Shown here in pieces: positions 53,477-61,301 of a stretch of DNA of 64,000 bases. The first letter of the stretch is position 1. Each line of letters opens with the position of its first letter. Source of the stretch: Nocardioides marmorisolisilvae (GTDB lineage: Bacteria; Actinomycetota; Actinomycetes; Propionibacteriales; Nocardioidaceae). The stretch lies in NCBI RefSeq assembly GCF_003725775.1, contig NZ_RJSG01000002.1, forward strand, positions 894,247-958,246, in the 5' to 3' direction. The notes under the pieces were generated by a model. That model ran no database searches. It was not told the DNA's origin and was given only the letters and a program-made list of their open reading frames with translations. The position numbers and the translations under genes were made by a program.

Positions 53477-54348
53477 GTCCCGCAGCACCGGTTCTCGTCA
53501 CCGGGGCAACCGGCCTTGTCGGTTCTGCGGTTGTCCGCGAGCTGCAGCACTCCGGTCAGCGCGTGATCGGCGTGAGTCGGCGTGCGTCCGGTGAGGCTCG
53601 CATCGACCTGGTGTCGCGGGAAGCGGAGAGTGACCTCGCGAAGCTCGGCGAGATCGGCGGTGTCATTCACTGCGCAGCCGTCTTCCCCGCGGTCGACAGT
53701 GGAGACGGGGCGGAGGCGTGCAGACTGGCCAACGCCACCATGGACGCGCATGTGGCTCGCCTGGCACAAGAACGCTTGTGCAGGGTGGTCATGTGTTCAA
53801 GCGCATCCGTCTACGGACCGCATAGCACTGACGACGAGGTCGAGGAGTTCGGGCCAACGAGTCCGGAGGGCCCGTACGCCCGAGGGAAGCTAGAAAGCGA
53901 ACTCCTTTTTACAGGGCTCGGAAGCGGGAGCGTCTCACTCCGGATCACGTCTCCGTACGGCCTGGACATGACGAAACGCACCGTGCTGACGATCTTCGCC
54001 GAGCAAGCCCGCGCAGGCGGGCCGGTGATCTACTTCGGAAACGGCACCCGGACCCAAGACTTCGTCCACGTGGCTGACGTGGCCCGTGCCTGTGTAAGTG
54101 CCTTGGGCTCGGAGAGCGCCTCCGGTCCTTTCAACATCGGATCTGGGCGGCCTATCGGCATGCGAGAGCTGGCGGAGCTTTTCGTAGAGGAGGCCGGACT
54201 TGGCGGGTTTGCGCGCGCGTCTGGAACGCCGGACCCGCAAGAGCACCAACGAGCCAATTACTCGATCCGGCGAGCTGCTGAGGTGCTCGGCTGGGTGCCC
54301 ACGATCGACCTGTTAACGGGTCTCCGCTCGCTGGTGAGATCATCGTGA
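53473..54348 (+). CDS. NAD-dependent epimerase/dehydratase, second copy
   Basis: The 291-residue protein has VTGATGLVGSAVVRELQHSG, CSSASVYGPHS, the Tyr-x3-Lys motif in GPYARGKLESE, and TRTQDFVHVADVARACVSALG. It is shorter than the preceding enzyme and lacks part of the usual N-terminal region, but the NAD site and catalytic residues are present. A stretch around 53885-53920 is richer in A/T than its neighbours. It is joined by 4-nt overlaps (GTGA) to both neighbours. Substrate unknown. Confidence 0.85.
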   Translation: MSPAAPVLVTGATGLVGSAVVRELQHSGQRVIGVSRRASGEARIDLVSREAESDLAKLGEIGGVIHCAAVFPAVDSGDGAEACRLANATMDAHVARLAQERLCRVVMCSSASVYGPHSTDDEVEEFGPTSPEGPYARGKLESELLFTGLGSGSVSLRITSPYGLDMTKRTVLTIFAEQARAGGPVIYFGNGTRTQDFVHVADVARACVSALGSESASGPFNIGSGRPIGMRELAELFVEEAGLGGFARASGTPDPQEHQRANYSIRRAAEVLGWVPTIDLLTGLRSLVRSS

Positions 54349-55019
54349 GAACTGCCTTCATGTCGGACGTCCACGGGAACTTGCCGGCTCTTGATGCGTG
54401 TCTGGCACACGCTGAACGACGGGGCTGCGAACACCTGCTGGTGCTCGGAGACGTTGTCGGCTATTGGGACGACGGGATCGCGTGCCTGGACCGCCTGCGC
54501 TCCGTGGGAGCGTCGTTCCTCCGTGGAAACCACGAGGCGATGCTGCTCGGGGATCTCGATGTTCCGGCTGGGGCTGAATCGGTGTACCGGCTTAGTGAGA
54601 CGCGTGAGCAGCTGTCAGCCGAGCAGCGCAGGTTCCTGGCCGGTTTGGAGCCTCGTCGCGAGCTCGAGCTCGGTGGCCGACGGTGGTTGCTCGTGCACGG
54701 AACTCCGGATGACCCGCTGGAGGGTTACGCGTATCCAGACGGCGATCTGGCGGCGTTCGAGAACCTGACGTTCGACTACGTCGTCATGGGTAACACCCAT
54801 CGCGCCATGCTTCGAAAAGCAGGCCAGGTCACCGTAGTGAATGTCGGATCGGTTGGCCTCTCCCGGGACATCGGAAGTCGATCCACGTTCGGCGTGTACG
54901 ACGCCAGCACCGATCAGTTGAGCATCGAGGAGGTCCCGATGAACGTCGACCTCGTTCGGCGTAACTACCCTGAGGCTCATCCATCTGTCAGAGCCGTCCT
55001 GGATCGGGGGCCAACGTGA
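54345..55019 (+). CDS. Calcineurin-like metallophosphoesterase in glycan operon
   Basis: The 224-residue protein has the metallophosphoesterase motifs: DVHGNLPALDAC, GDVVGYWDD, GNHEAML, WLLVHGTPDD and VMGNTHRAML, so all metal ligands are present. The family includes nucleotide-, sugar- and phosphodiester-cleaving enzymes. In this position it might release phosphate from a sugar phosphate or cleave an unwanted donor. It starts with GTG and overlaps both neighbours by 4 nt. A phosphoesterase in such an operon is uncommon in my memory; the substrate is unknown. Confidence 0.88.
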   Translation: MRTAFMSDVHGNLPALDACLAHAERRGCEHLLVLGDVVGYWDDGIACLDRLRSVGASFLRGNHEAMLLGDLDVPAGAESVYRLSETREQLSAEQRRFLAGLEPRRELELGGRRWLLVHGTPDDPLEGYAYPDGDLAAFENLTFDYVVMGNTHRAMLRKAGQVTVVNVGSVGLSRDIGSRSTFGVYDASTDQLSIEEVPMNVDLVRRNYPEAHPSVRAVLDRGPT

Positions 55020-56092
55020 CCCGCGAGACGGTCGTCCTGGTCACGGGCGTCGGCGGCGCTGGGGTCGGCGAACAGATCCTCAAGGCACTCAAGCTGAGTG
55101 GTCTGCCGCTCGAGGTGGTCGTCACCGACTCCCGCCAGATGAGCCTCGGATTCTCGTCCGCACAGCACTGCTACTGGATTCCTCCGGCCGATCACGATGA
55201 GTACCTCGAAGCCCTGCTCGATCTCTGTGCGACGCACGAGGTTCAGGCGGTGTTTCCCGGCAGCGAGCCCGAGCTGAGACGCATCAGCGCCGATCGGGAC
55301 GCGTTCATCAATCGCGGGATCGTCCTCCCGATCAGCCCCGCACACGTCATCGACCTGTGCATGGACAAGCATCTGAGCACCGCGTGGCTTCGCGATCACG
55401 GATACGTAGTACCAGCGACCACGCTTGTGGAGAGTCAGGACGATCTGGCCTCGATCGACTACTTCCCGGCAGTCCTGAAGCCTCATTTGGGTGGCGGCGG
55501 CTCGGCCAACATCATGCTTGCCCAGACCGCGGAGGAGTTGATTGTCTTCGGTGGATTCCTCCTCGCGAGCCTCGGTTCCTTCATTGTTCAGGAGTACGTC
55601 GGCACCGAGTCGGACGAGTTCACGGTAGGTGTGCTGAGCGACCTCGACGGAAACCTGGTGGACTCGATCGCGGTTCGCCGGGACATCACGAGCGGCTTGA
55701 GCAACCGAATCCGTGTGCCCAACCGAACGTCGCGGGCCGAGCTTGGCCCGATGCTGTCCATCAGCAGTGGCGTCTCGCAAGGGCAGGTCGATACGTATCG
55801 CGAGGTCACAGCCGAGGCTGAGCGAATTGCAGCCGACCTCGGTTCGACCGGTGCGATCAACATTCAGTGCCGCTTGTCCGAGGGCCGCCCGGTCGTTTTC
55901 GAGATCAATCCGCGATTCTCTGGCACGACCTCGGTACGTGCATTGGTGGGCTACAACGAGCCCGGCTGGCTCTTGCGGCGCCACGTTCTCGGTGAGGATC
56001 TGGAGGGCAGGATCGGATATCGATCTGGACTCGTTATGCGGGGCCTCGTCGAGGGCATCGGAGTCAGCGCAGACCGGCCAGAACGCTGGTGA
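55016..56092 (+). CDS. ATP-grasp ligase in glycan operon
   Basis: The 358-residue protein has the three-part ATP-grasp layout (PylC/CarB-like): N-terminal VLVTGVGGAGVGEQILKALKLSG, a central KPHLGGGGSANIMLAQTAEEL with flexible loop, IVQEYVGTESDEFTVGVLSD, and the metal-binding INIQCRLSEGRPVVFEINPRFSGTTS. Members join a carboxylate to an amine or similar with ATP. In a glycan operon it could attach an amino acid to an amino sugar or make an amide; this is inference. GTG start overlaps the phosphoesterase stop. Its 3' end overlaps the convergent DegT gene by 29 nt. Confidence 0.87.
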   Translation: MTRETVVLVTGVGGAGVGEQILKALKLSGLPLEVVVTDSRQMSLGFSSAQHCYWIPPADHDEYLEALLDLCATHEVQAVFPGSEPELRRISADRDAFINRGIVLPISPAHVIDLCMDKHLSTAWLRDHGYVVPATTLVESQDDLASIDYFPAVLKPHLGGGGSANIMLAQTAEELIVFGGFLLASLGSFIVQEYVGTESDEFTVGVLSDLDGNLVDSIAVRRDITSGLSNRIRVPNRTSRAELGPMLSISSGVSQGQVDTYREVTAEAERIAADLGSTGAINIQCRLSEGRPVVFEINPRFSGTTSVRALVGYNEPGWLLRRHVLGEDLEGRIGYRSGLVMRGLVEGIGVSADRPERW

Positions 56093-57203
56093 GTTCTGAG
56101 GCGACGCGGACCTGATCGGCTTCGCGCAGTCCTACGTACATCGGTAGCGCCAGGTGCCGGGCGAAGAGCCGGGCTGACGACGGGCAGCTCGTCGACGGCT
56201 CGTAGACGCTCTGCTGGTGAAGGGCGTAGGTACCGATGTTGCTGCCGATGCCTCGCTCACGAAGCTCGACCACCGTCCGATTCCGATCCACACCGTCGGC
56301 GAGCGTGACCGCATAGGTCTGCCAGGTCGGCTGACGGTCGTCGAGCGTGGCCGGGACGGTGACGCCTTCGATCTGGCCGAGCAGCTCGGAGTAGCGCGCG
56401 GCGATTCGGCAGCGCTCGTCGAGGAAGCCGTCGAGCTTGCCGAGCTGCGTCCGTGCGACCCCCGCCAACACGTCCGAGAGCTTGTAGTTGTAGCCGAGGT
56501 CAGCGAACTCGGGGATCTCCAGGACTGCGGCGTTCTGCCGCGACAGCGCGCTACGCATGCCGAAGCACGACAGGCTGCGCATGCGGGCGGCCAGATCGGC
56601 GTCGTCGGTGACGATGACGCCGCCCTCGCCAGAGGTGATGCCCTTGCGGGCGTGGAGGGAGAAGACCGCGACGTCGCCGAAGGAGCCGCATGGACGTCCC
56701 TGGTACACGCCCCCCGCCGAGCAGGCAGCATCCTCGAGCAACCACAGCCCGTGCTCCGCGGCCAGTTTCTCGAGCTGGTCCCAGTCCGCCGGAACACCGA
56801 GGGCGTCGACACCGATGATCCCGCGGGTCCGGCTCGTGATCTGGTCAGGGATCAGGGAAGCGTCGATGGTGCCTGTGTCGGGGCGCACGTCGACGAAGCG
56901 GGGGATTCCGCCGACGTAGAGCACGGCGTGAGCGGTCGCCGGGAAGGAATAGTCCGCGACGAGCACCTCGTCGCCTGGTTCGAGCCCGAGTGCCTCGACG
57001 GCGAGGTGCAGGCCGGCGGTGCAGTTGTTGACCGCGACAGCGTGCGCTCGACCGGTCAGCGCGGCGAACTCCTGCTCGAGCAAGGTTCCCTGTGGGCCCT
57101 GGCCGGCCAACCAACCCGACTCCAGCACTGCGGCGACCGCTGCCAGCTCGGCCGCGTCTGTCGAGGGCCGGGTGAGCGGAATGTTCTCGCCGGCGGACGT
57201 CAT
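56064..57203 (-). CDS. DegT/DnrJ/EryC1 aminotransferase, second copy
   Basis: The 379-residue PLP enzyme has PLTRPSTDAAELAAVAAVLESGWLAGQGPQ, VNNCTAGLHLAVEALGLEPGDEVLVADYSFPATAHAVLYVGG, EDAACSAGG and VFSLHARKGITSGEGG with the PLP lysine (about residue 190). It resembles sugar aminotransferases for perosamine-like sugars. It converges with the plus arm and could supply an amino group for the ATP-grasp enzyme. The stop lies 29 nt inside the ATP-grasp gene on the other strand. It starts with ATG and follows an Lrp-type gene by 13 nt. Confidence 0.87.
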   Translation of the reverse strand: MTSAGENIPLTRPSTDAAELAAVAAVLESGWLAGQGPQGTLLEQEFAALTGRAHAVAVNNCTAGLHLAVEALGLEPGDEVLVADYSFPATAHAVLYVGGIPRFVDVRPDTGTIDASLIPDQITSRTRGIIGVDALGVPADWDQLEKLAAEHGLWLLEDAACSAGGVYQGRPCGSFGDVAVFSLHARKGITSGEGGVIVTDDADLAARMRSLSCFGMRSALSRQNAAVLEIPEFADLGYNYKLSDVLAGVARTQLGKLDGFLDERCRIAARYSELLGQIEGVTVPATLDDRQPTWQTYAVTLADGVDRNRTVVELRERGIGSNIGTYALHQQSVYEPSTSCPSSARLFARHLALPMYVGLREADQVRVASELTSVLAGLR

Positions 57204-57216
57204 CCCGTCAGGTTAG

Positions 57217-57495
57217 TCAGTCAAGGCCGAGCGAGAAGGCCGATTCGAGATCGTGCTGGGAGTAGGCCCGGAACGCGATGTGGGTCTCGGTCTCGATGAC
57301 CCCGGGGACCTTGTTGAGCCGGTCGGCGATCGTGGCCGCGACGGCGTCGTGGTCCCGGACCCGGACCATCGCGATGAGGTCGATCTGGCCGGTGACCGAG
57401 TAGACCTCGCTGACCCCGTCGAGGGCCGCGATCTCCTCGGCGACCTCGGGGATGCGAGCGACGTCGGCCTTCACGAACACGATGGCGGTGATCAT
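57217..57495 (-). CDS. Lrp/AsnC ligand-binding domain protein
   Basis: The 92-residue protein has only the RAM/Lrp ligand-binding domain: ITAIVFVKADVARIPEVAEEIAALDGVSEVYSVTGQIDLIAMVRVRDHDAVAATIADRLNKVPGVIETETHIAF. It lacks the DNA-binding helix-turn-helix, so it probably senses small molecules, as stand-alone RAM proteins do, and may act with a larger Lrp partner. ATG start, 25 nt after the DnaQ-UvrC-like gene on the same strand. Confidence 0.85.
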   Translation of the reverse strand: MITAIVFVKADVARIPEVAEEIAALDGVSEVYSVTGQIDLIAMVRVRDHDAVAATIADRLNKVPGVIETETHIAFRAYSQHDLESAFSLGLD

Positions 57496-57520
57496 GTACC
57501 CAACCTACCGTCGCCAGCGG

Positions 57521-59326
57521 TCAGCGGGCCGGTTGATGCACGGTCGGCAGCGAGCGTCGTTCGTCGAACGGCACCATCGAGAGCCGGGACTGCTCGACGG
57601 CGTCGTGGGTGCGCAGGTGCTTGGCGGCACCGCGGACCGGGCAGGACCACTCGCCGTCCACCCGAACCAGCCGGACGCCGGGGGACTCGAGCCAGCGGAG
57701 CACCTTCTCGGTCTCCTCGGCGGTCGCCGCCGGGGTCGGGCCGAGGCCGGCAGCCACGGTCTCGGCAGAGGCCCGCAGTGTCTCGACGTACTCGCCCGCG
57801 TGGGCGTCGACCGGGATGACTCCTGAAGCAGCGAGCCGACCGAACCGGACCACGTGGACGCCCCAGTGGCCGGTGTCGTCCCGTTGGGCCGCGACGACCT
57901 CGGCGCACCGGGTCAGGGCGCGCAGGCGCTGGGTGCGGGAGACGGCTCGGATGAAGGCGGAGAGCCGGTCGCGGTGGACCGAGGCGTCCTCGTAACGCTC
58001 GTCGCGACTCAGCGCATCCATCCGTACCGAGATGGCCTCGACCACCTCGTCGGCCCGGGCCAGGAGGTTGTCGCGCAGCTCGGCCACCATCTCGGCATAG
58101 CTGTCCAGGTCGATGCTGCCATCGCATGGGGCCAAGCAGCGGTGCATCTCGGCCAGCACGCAGGCTGACCGCGACGGGTGCAGGGGGAGTCGCTCACTGC
58201 ACTGGCGCACCGGGAACGTCTCGTGCAGCGCCGCGAGCGCCTTCTCGGCTCGCTTTCGCGAGGAGAACGGACCGACGTAGTCGGCGTCGTCGTCGATGAC
58301 CTGACGGACCAGCGAGAGCCGCGGCCAGGGCTCGTTGGTGAGCTTGAGCCAGTGGACCTTCTCGGGGAACCGGCTGCGTCGGTTGTAGCGAGGCTTGTGC
58401 AGCGCGATCAGGCGGAGCTCGCGCACCTCTGCCTCCAGGGGAGTGGCGCAGACGATGCCCTCGACCCGCGTCGCGATCCCGACCATCTCGCCCATCCGCG
58501 AACGCGTCTCCGAGGCGGTGAAGTAGGAACGCACCCGGGCACGGAGATCGCGCGAGGTGCCGACGTAGAGGACCCGGTCCCGGTCGTCCCGGAACAGGTA
58601 AACGCCGGGGGAGTGCGGGAGGTCCTCGGCGAGGTGTCGCTTGCGGCGCTGGGCTGTCGAGACCCGCGACGTGAAGGTCTGGAGCTCTTCGAGCGTGTGC
58701 ACGCCCAGGCTGCCGAGCCGTTCGAACAGACCGTGCAGGACGTCGACGGTCGCCCGGGCATCGGACAGGGCGCGGTGGTTCGGCGTCGTCGAAGCACCGA
58801 ACGCGACCGCGAGCGAGCTGAGCTTGCAATTCGGCGCATCGTCGCGGGTGACCACACGCCGCGCGAGGCGAGCGGTGTCGAGCACCTCGAAACCGGGCCA
58901 CGGGTGCCCGAGGGTCTCGGCGAAGTGCTTGAGGAAGCCGACGTCGAACGGAGCGTTGTGGGCGACCAGCACCGTGCCCCGGGCGAACTCCAGGAAGGCC
59001 GGGAGTGCCGAGTCGATCGGCGGCGCGGACGCGACCATGCTGTTGGTGATGCCGGTGAGCACGGCGATGAACGGCGGGATCTCGGAGTGCGGGTTGACCA
59101 ACGTCTGGAACTCGCCGAGCACCTCTCCACCGCGGACCTTCACCGCACCGATCTCGGTGATCATCGACCCCTGCGAGACCGCGGCGCCGGTGGTCTCGAG
59201 GTCGACCACGCAGAAGGTCAGGTCGCGCAGCGGGCGGCCGAGCTCGTCGAAGCTCATCTGCATCGCCCAGCGCCCGGCCTCGCCGGCCGGCGAGCCGGCG
59301 GTCTCGTCGAGGTGGGCTGTGGTCAT
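57521..59326 (-). CDS. DEDDh exonuclease fused to UvrC-like GIY-YIG nuclease
   Basis: The 601-residue protein has two nuclease modules. Residues about 25-190 form a DnaQ-like exonuclease: VVDLETTGA (DxE), HNAPFDVGFLKHF and HRALSDARATVDV (the H and D of DEDDh). Residues about 225-310 form a GIY-YIG domain like that of UvrC: PGVYLFRDDRDRVLYVGTSRDLRARVRSYF. The rest resembles the UvrC middle region, with conserved cysteines (CSERLPLHPSRSACVLAEMHRCLAPCDG) and a UVR-like helix. It resembles Rv2191 (from memory). I use ATG 59326; the frame goes on to 59686 without conservation. Probable DNA repair role. Confidence 0.9.
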   Translation of the reverse strand: MTTAHLDETAGSPAGEAGRWAMQMSFDELGRPLRDLTFCVVDLETTGAAVSQGSMITEIGAVKVRGGEVLGEFQTLVNPHSEIPPFIAVLTGITNSMVASAPPIDSALPAFLEFARGTVLVAHNAPFDVGFLKHFAETLGHPWPGFEVLDTARLARRVVTRDDAPNCKLSSLAVAFGASTTPNHRALSDARATVDVLHGLFERLGSLGVHTLEELQTFTSRVSTAQRRKRHLAEDLPHSPGVYLFRDDRDRVLYVGTSRDLRARVRSYFTASETRSRMGEMVGIATRVEGIVCATPLEAEVRELRLIALHKPRYNRRSRFPEKVHWLKLTNEPWPRLSLVRQVIDDDADYVGPFSSRKRAEKALAALHETFPVRQCSERLPLHPSRSACVLAEMHRCLAPCDGSIDLDSYAEMVAELRDNLLARADEVVEAISVRMDALSRDERYEDASVHRDRLSAFIRAVSRTQRLRALTRCAEVVAAQRDDTGHWGVHVVRFGRLAASGVIPVDAHAGEYVETLRASAETVAAGLGPTPAATAEETEKVLRWLESPGVRLVRVDGEWSCPVRGAAKHLRTHDAVEQSRLSMVPFDERRSLPTVHQPAR

Positions 59327-59428
59327 GACAACGACGGTAGGAAAGAGCGCCGACACAATCGGGGCGGACGCGCCCAATAGGGTGGTCCCGTTGCGGCGGC
59401 CGCCCCGGCCGTCACCGAGGAGACAAAC

Positions 59429-59662
59429 GTGAGCGTCGCCCTTCCCGATCCGCACCAGCGCTGGCGCTGCGGCGGCTGCGGAAACCTGACGCGATTCGAC
59501 GTCGCCCGCAGCCGGCGCACCACCGAGTACTGGCACTTCGACCTCGCGGGTGAGCACGCGGTCGAGGAGACCGAGCTGCGGGGCGAGGTGGTCGAGTCCG
59601 TGACGTGCCGCTGGTGCGGTCGGGCGGACGCGATCGAGCTGGTCGACCGCAAGGACGTCTGA
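59429..59662 (+). CDS. Small zinc-ribbon-like protein
   Basis: The 77-residue protein has two Cys pairs, RWRCGGCGNLTRFDVARSRRT and SVTCRWCGRADAIELV, that fit a zinc ribbon. The first pair is near residue 14 and the second near 60, with a hydrophobic sheet between them. No known family name is offered. The start is GTG behind a GAGGAGA ribosome site. It is divergent from the DnaQ-UvrC-like gene with a 102-nt gap. Similar small proteins next to this gene in actinobacteria are likely conserved, but their function is unknown. Confidence 0.75.
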   Translation: MSVALPDPHQRWRCGGCGNLTRFDVARSRRTTEYWHFDLAGEHAVEETELRGEVVESVTCRWCGRADAIELVDRKDV

Positions 59663-59734
59663 AGAACTGTCGGAGGCTCCTGTCACTCTCGAATCAGTCC
59701 AGTCCCGGACTGGTCAGTGAGAAGGAGTGAACCC

Positions 59735-59941
59735 ATGAGCGTGCGCATCGACTGCGACACCTGCTTGGTCCGCGGCCTGTCGTGCCACGACTGCGTGGTG
59801 ACCGTCCTGCTCGGCCCGCCGCCCGAGCTCAGCTTCGACAACGAGGAGCAGCAGGCGCTCGCCGTGCTCGCCGATTCCGGCCTCGTCCCACCGCTGCGGA
59901 TGGTGACGCCGATCAACGGTCGGGACGTCGAATCTGCCTGA
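59735..59941 (+). CDS. Small cysteine-rich conserved protein
   Basis: The 68-residue protein MSVRIDCDTCLVRGLSCHDCVVTVLLGPPPELSF has a C-x2-C and C-x2-C type cluster in its first 25 residues, then an EQQALAVLADSGLVPPLRMVTP segment. I recognise it as a small conserved actinobacterial protein found close to NlpC/P60 genes, without known function. ATG 59735 has a GAAGGAG ribosome site; an upstream start at 59717 is poorer. The cysteines could bind zinc or a cluster. Confidence 0.8.
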   Translation: MSVRIDCDTCLVRGLSCHDCVVTVLLGPPPELSFDNEEQQALAVLADSGLVPPLRMVTPINGRDVESA

Positions 59942-60020
59942 CCGAAGCGCTCGTGACGGGTGTGTCTCGAGTGACGAGTGTGACGTGTGTGACACCCGTT
60001 CGGTGAAACACGCGGACAGA
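59942..60020. other. GTGAC-rich intergenic segment
   Basis: Part of the 352-nt gap before the NlpC/P60 gene. It has several GTGACG/GTGACA direct repeats and a weak GGGTGT/ACACCC inverted repeat. It could hold a regulator site or terminate the upstream gene. No coding region is visible. Confidence 0.35.
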
Positions 60021-60032
60021 TGGGGCGCAGGT

Positions 60033-60061
60033 TTGGCGCGTCGTTACCGTTCGTTTATGGT
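60033..60061 (+). promoter_or_regulatory. Candidate promoter of the NlpC/P60 transcript
   Basis: TTGGCG (60033-60038) and TATGGT (60056-60061) are 17 nt apart, a good match to a housekeeping promoter. Start would be near 60068, giving a leader of about 225 nt that contains the riboswitch. Confidence 0.5.
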
Positions 60062-60111
60062 TCTGGATCAGGTCCCTGCACGAGCCGCCGACCGCGGTGG
60101 CTCAGGGGCCG

Positions 60112-60270
60112 CGTCGAGTCCGGCGTCGTGCTTCTCGGAGAGCGCGAACCGGAGCCGGGGAACCAAGTTTTTGGGGTGAATCCCTGATGACCGGGGCCAG
60201 CGATGGCTGCGGTCGGAGGGGTAGGGCGATCTTTGAGCCCGAATCCGTCAGCTCACCTGGTAGACGTTCA
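60112..60270 (+). promoter_or_regulatory. ydaO/yuaA-type c-di-AMP riboswitch
   Basis: The leader shows the conserved ydaO blocks in order: CGAACCGGAGCCGGGGAACCAAG, then TTGGGGTGAATC, GTAGGGCGA, and CCGAATCCGTCAGCT followed by ACCTGGTAGACG. In actinobacteria these elements precede cell-wall hydrolase genes (Rpf and NlpC/P60 type) and respond to cyclic di-AMP, turning genes off when the ligand is high. It ends 24 nt before the NlpC/P60 GTG, close to its ribosome site. Ends are approximate. Confidence 0.92.
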
Positions 60271-60293
60271 AAGAAAGAGGAGAACGTCCGCTC

Positions 60294-61301
60294 GTGCTCC
60301 ACGGCCGGAAGCGCATCAGCGCTCTTGTGGCGACCCTTGTCGCCCTGTTGACCGCCTTGGTGACCGTCGGGATCGGGCTTGCCGCGCCGTCCGCGGACGC
60401 GAAGCCGGATCTGAAGACCGTCAAGAAGCAGGTCCAGAGTCTCGACCGCCAGGCAGAAGCCGCCTCCGAGCGCTTCAACGCCGCCAACGTCCGCCTCGCC
60501 GCGACCAAGATGCGGCTGAGCGCGCTGAACGCGGATCTGGGACGCCAGCAGCGCCTCGTCGACGACATGCGCGAGCAGGTCGCCGCTCTGGTCGTCGACC
60601 AGTACCAGGGCAACGCCCTCTCGACCACCTCGCAGGTCGTGCTGTCGTCGAACCCGGACAAGTTCCTGGACAACCTCAGCGCCGTCTCCGCCTACAACAA
60701 CCAGCGCGGCCAGGTCATGAAGGAGTTCAGCGCTCAGCTGAGCCGCCTCTACCTGCGCAAGCACGCGGTCAAGGCCGAGGCCCGCCACATCGCCAAGCTC
60801 AAGGCCCAGATGGCCCAGGAGAAGGCCCAGATCGACAAGAAGGCTGCGAAGGCGCACCGTCTGCTGGACTCGCTCCAGCCGGCCGTCCGGGCCAGCTACT
60901 ACCGCACGGCCGCCAAGGGTTACACCGGCCCGCTGCCGGCGCCGCCGTCGAACCCGCGGGCCGCGACCGCCGTGAAGTTCGCGCTGGCCCAGGTCGGGAA
61001 GGCCTACTCCTACGGTGCCTCGGGTCCGAACGCCTACGACTGCTCCGGTCTGACCATGGCTGCCTGGGGTGCTGCCGGCGTGAGCCTGCCGCACTCCTCG
61101 AGCGCCCAGACCGGATCCGGCGCCCGGGTCTCCGAGAGCGACCTCGAGCCGGGCGACCTGGTGTTCTACTACAGCCCGGTCAGCCACGTCGGCATGTACA
61201 TCGGCAACGGCCTGATCGTGAACGCGGAGAACCCGAGCTCGGGAGTCCGGGTCCAGCCGCTGCACTCGATGCCGTACGTCGGCGCGGTCCGCCCTGGCTG
61301 A
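60294..61301 (+). CDS. NlpC/P60 (C40) peptidoglycan hydrolase
   Basis: The 335-residue secreted protein has a signal peptide (residues 1-36), a long coiled-coil region (about 40-215) and a C-terminal NlpC/P60 domain. Visible residues are the catalytic Cys 250 in YDCSGLTMAAWG, the His in SHVGMYIGNGLIVNAEN and the flanking PGDLVFYYSP. It is probably an endopeptidase that cuts peptidoglycan stem peptides, and matches Rv2190c by position. It starts with GTG, with a GAGGAG ribosome site. Its leader is a c-di-AMP riboswitch, so expression should fall when c-di-AMP is high. It overlaps the next gene. Confidence 0.94.
   Translation: MLHGRKRISALVATLVALLTALVTVGIGLAAPSADAKPDLKTVKKQVQSLDRQAEAASERFNAANVRLAATKMRLSALNADLGRQQRLVDDMREQVAALVVDQYQGNALSTTSQVVLSSNPDKFLDNLSAVSAYNNQRGQVMKEFSAQLSRLYLRKHAVKAEARHIAKLKAQMAQEKAQIDKKAAKAHRLLDSLQPAVRASYYRTAAKGYTGPLPAPPSNPRAATAVKFALAQVGKAYSYGASGPNAYDCSGLTMAAWGAAGVSLPHSSSAQTGSGARVSESDLEPGDLVFYYSPVSHVGMYIGNGLIVNAENPSSGVRVQPLHSMPYVGAVRPG

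Noticed and set aside
59956..59996. GTGAC repeats as a CRP site
   Set aside because: The spacing and symmetry do not fit TGTGA-N6-TCACA well, so I kept it only as a descriptive feature.
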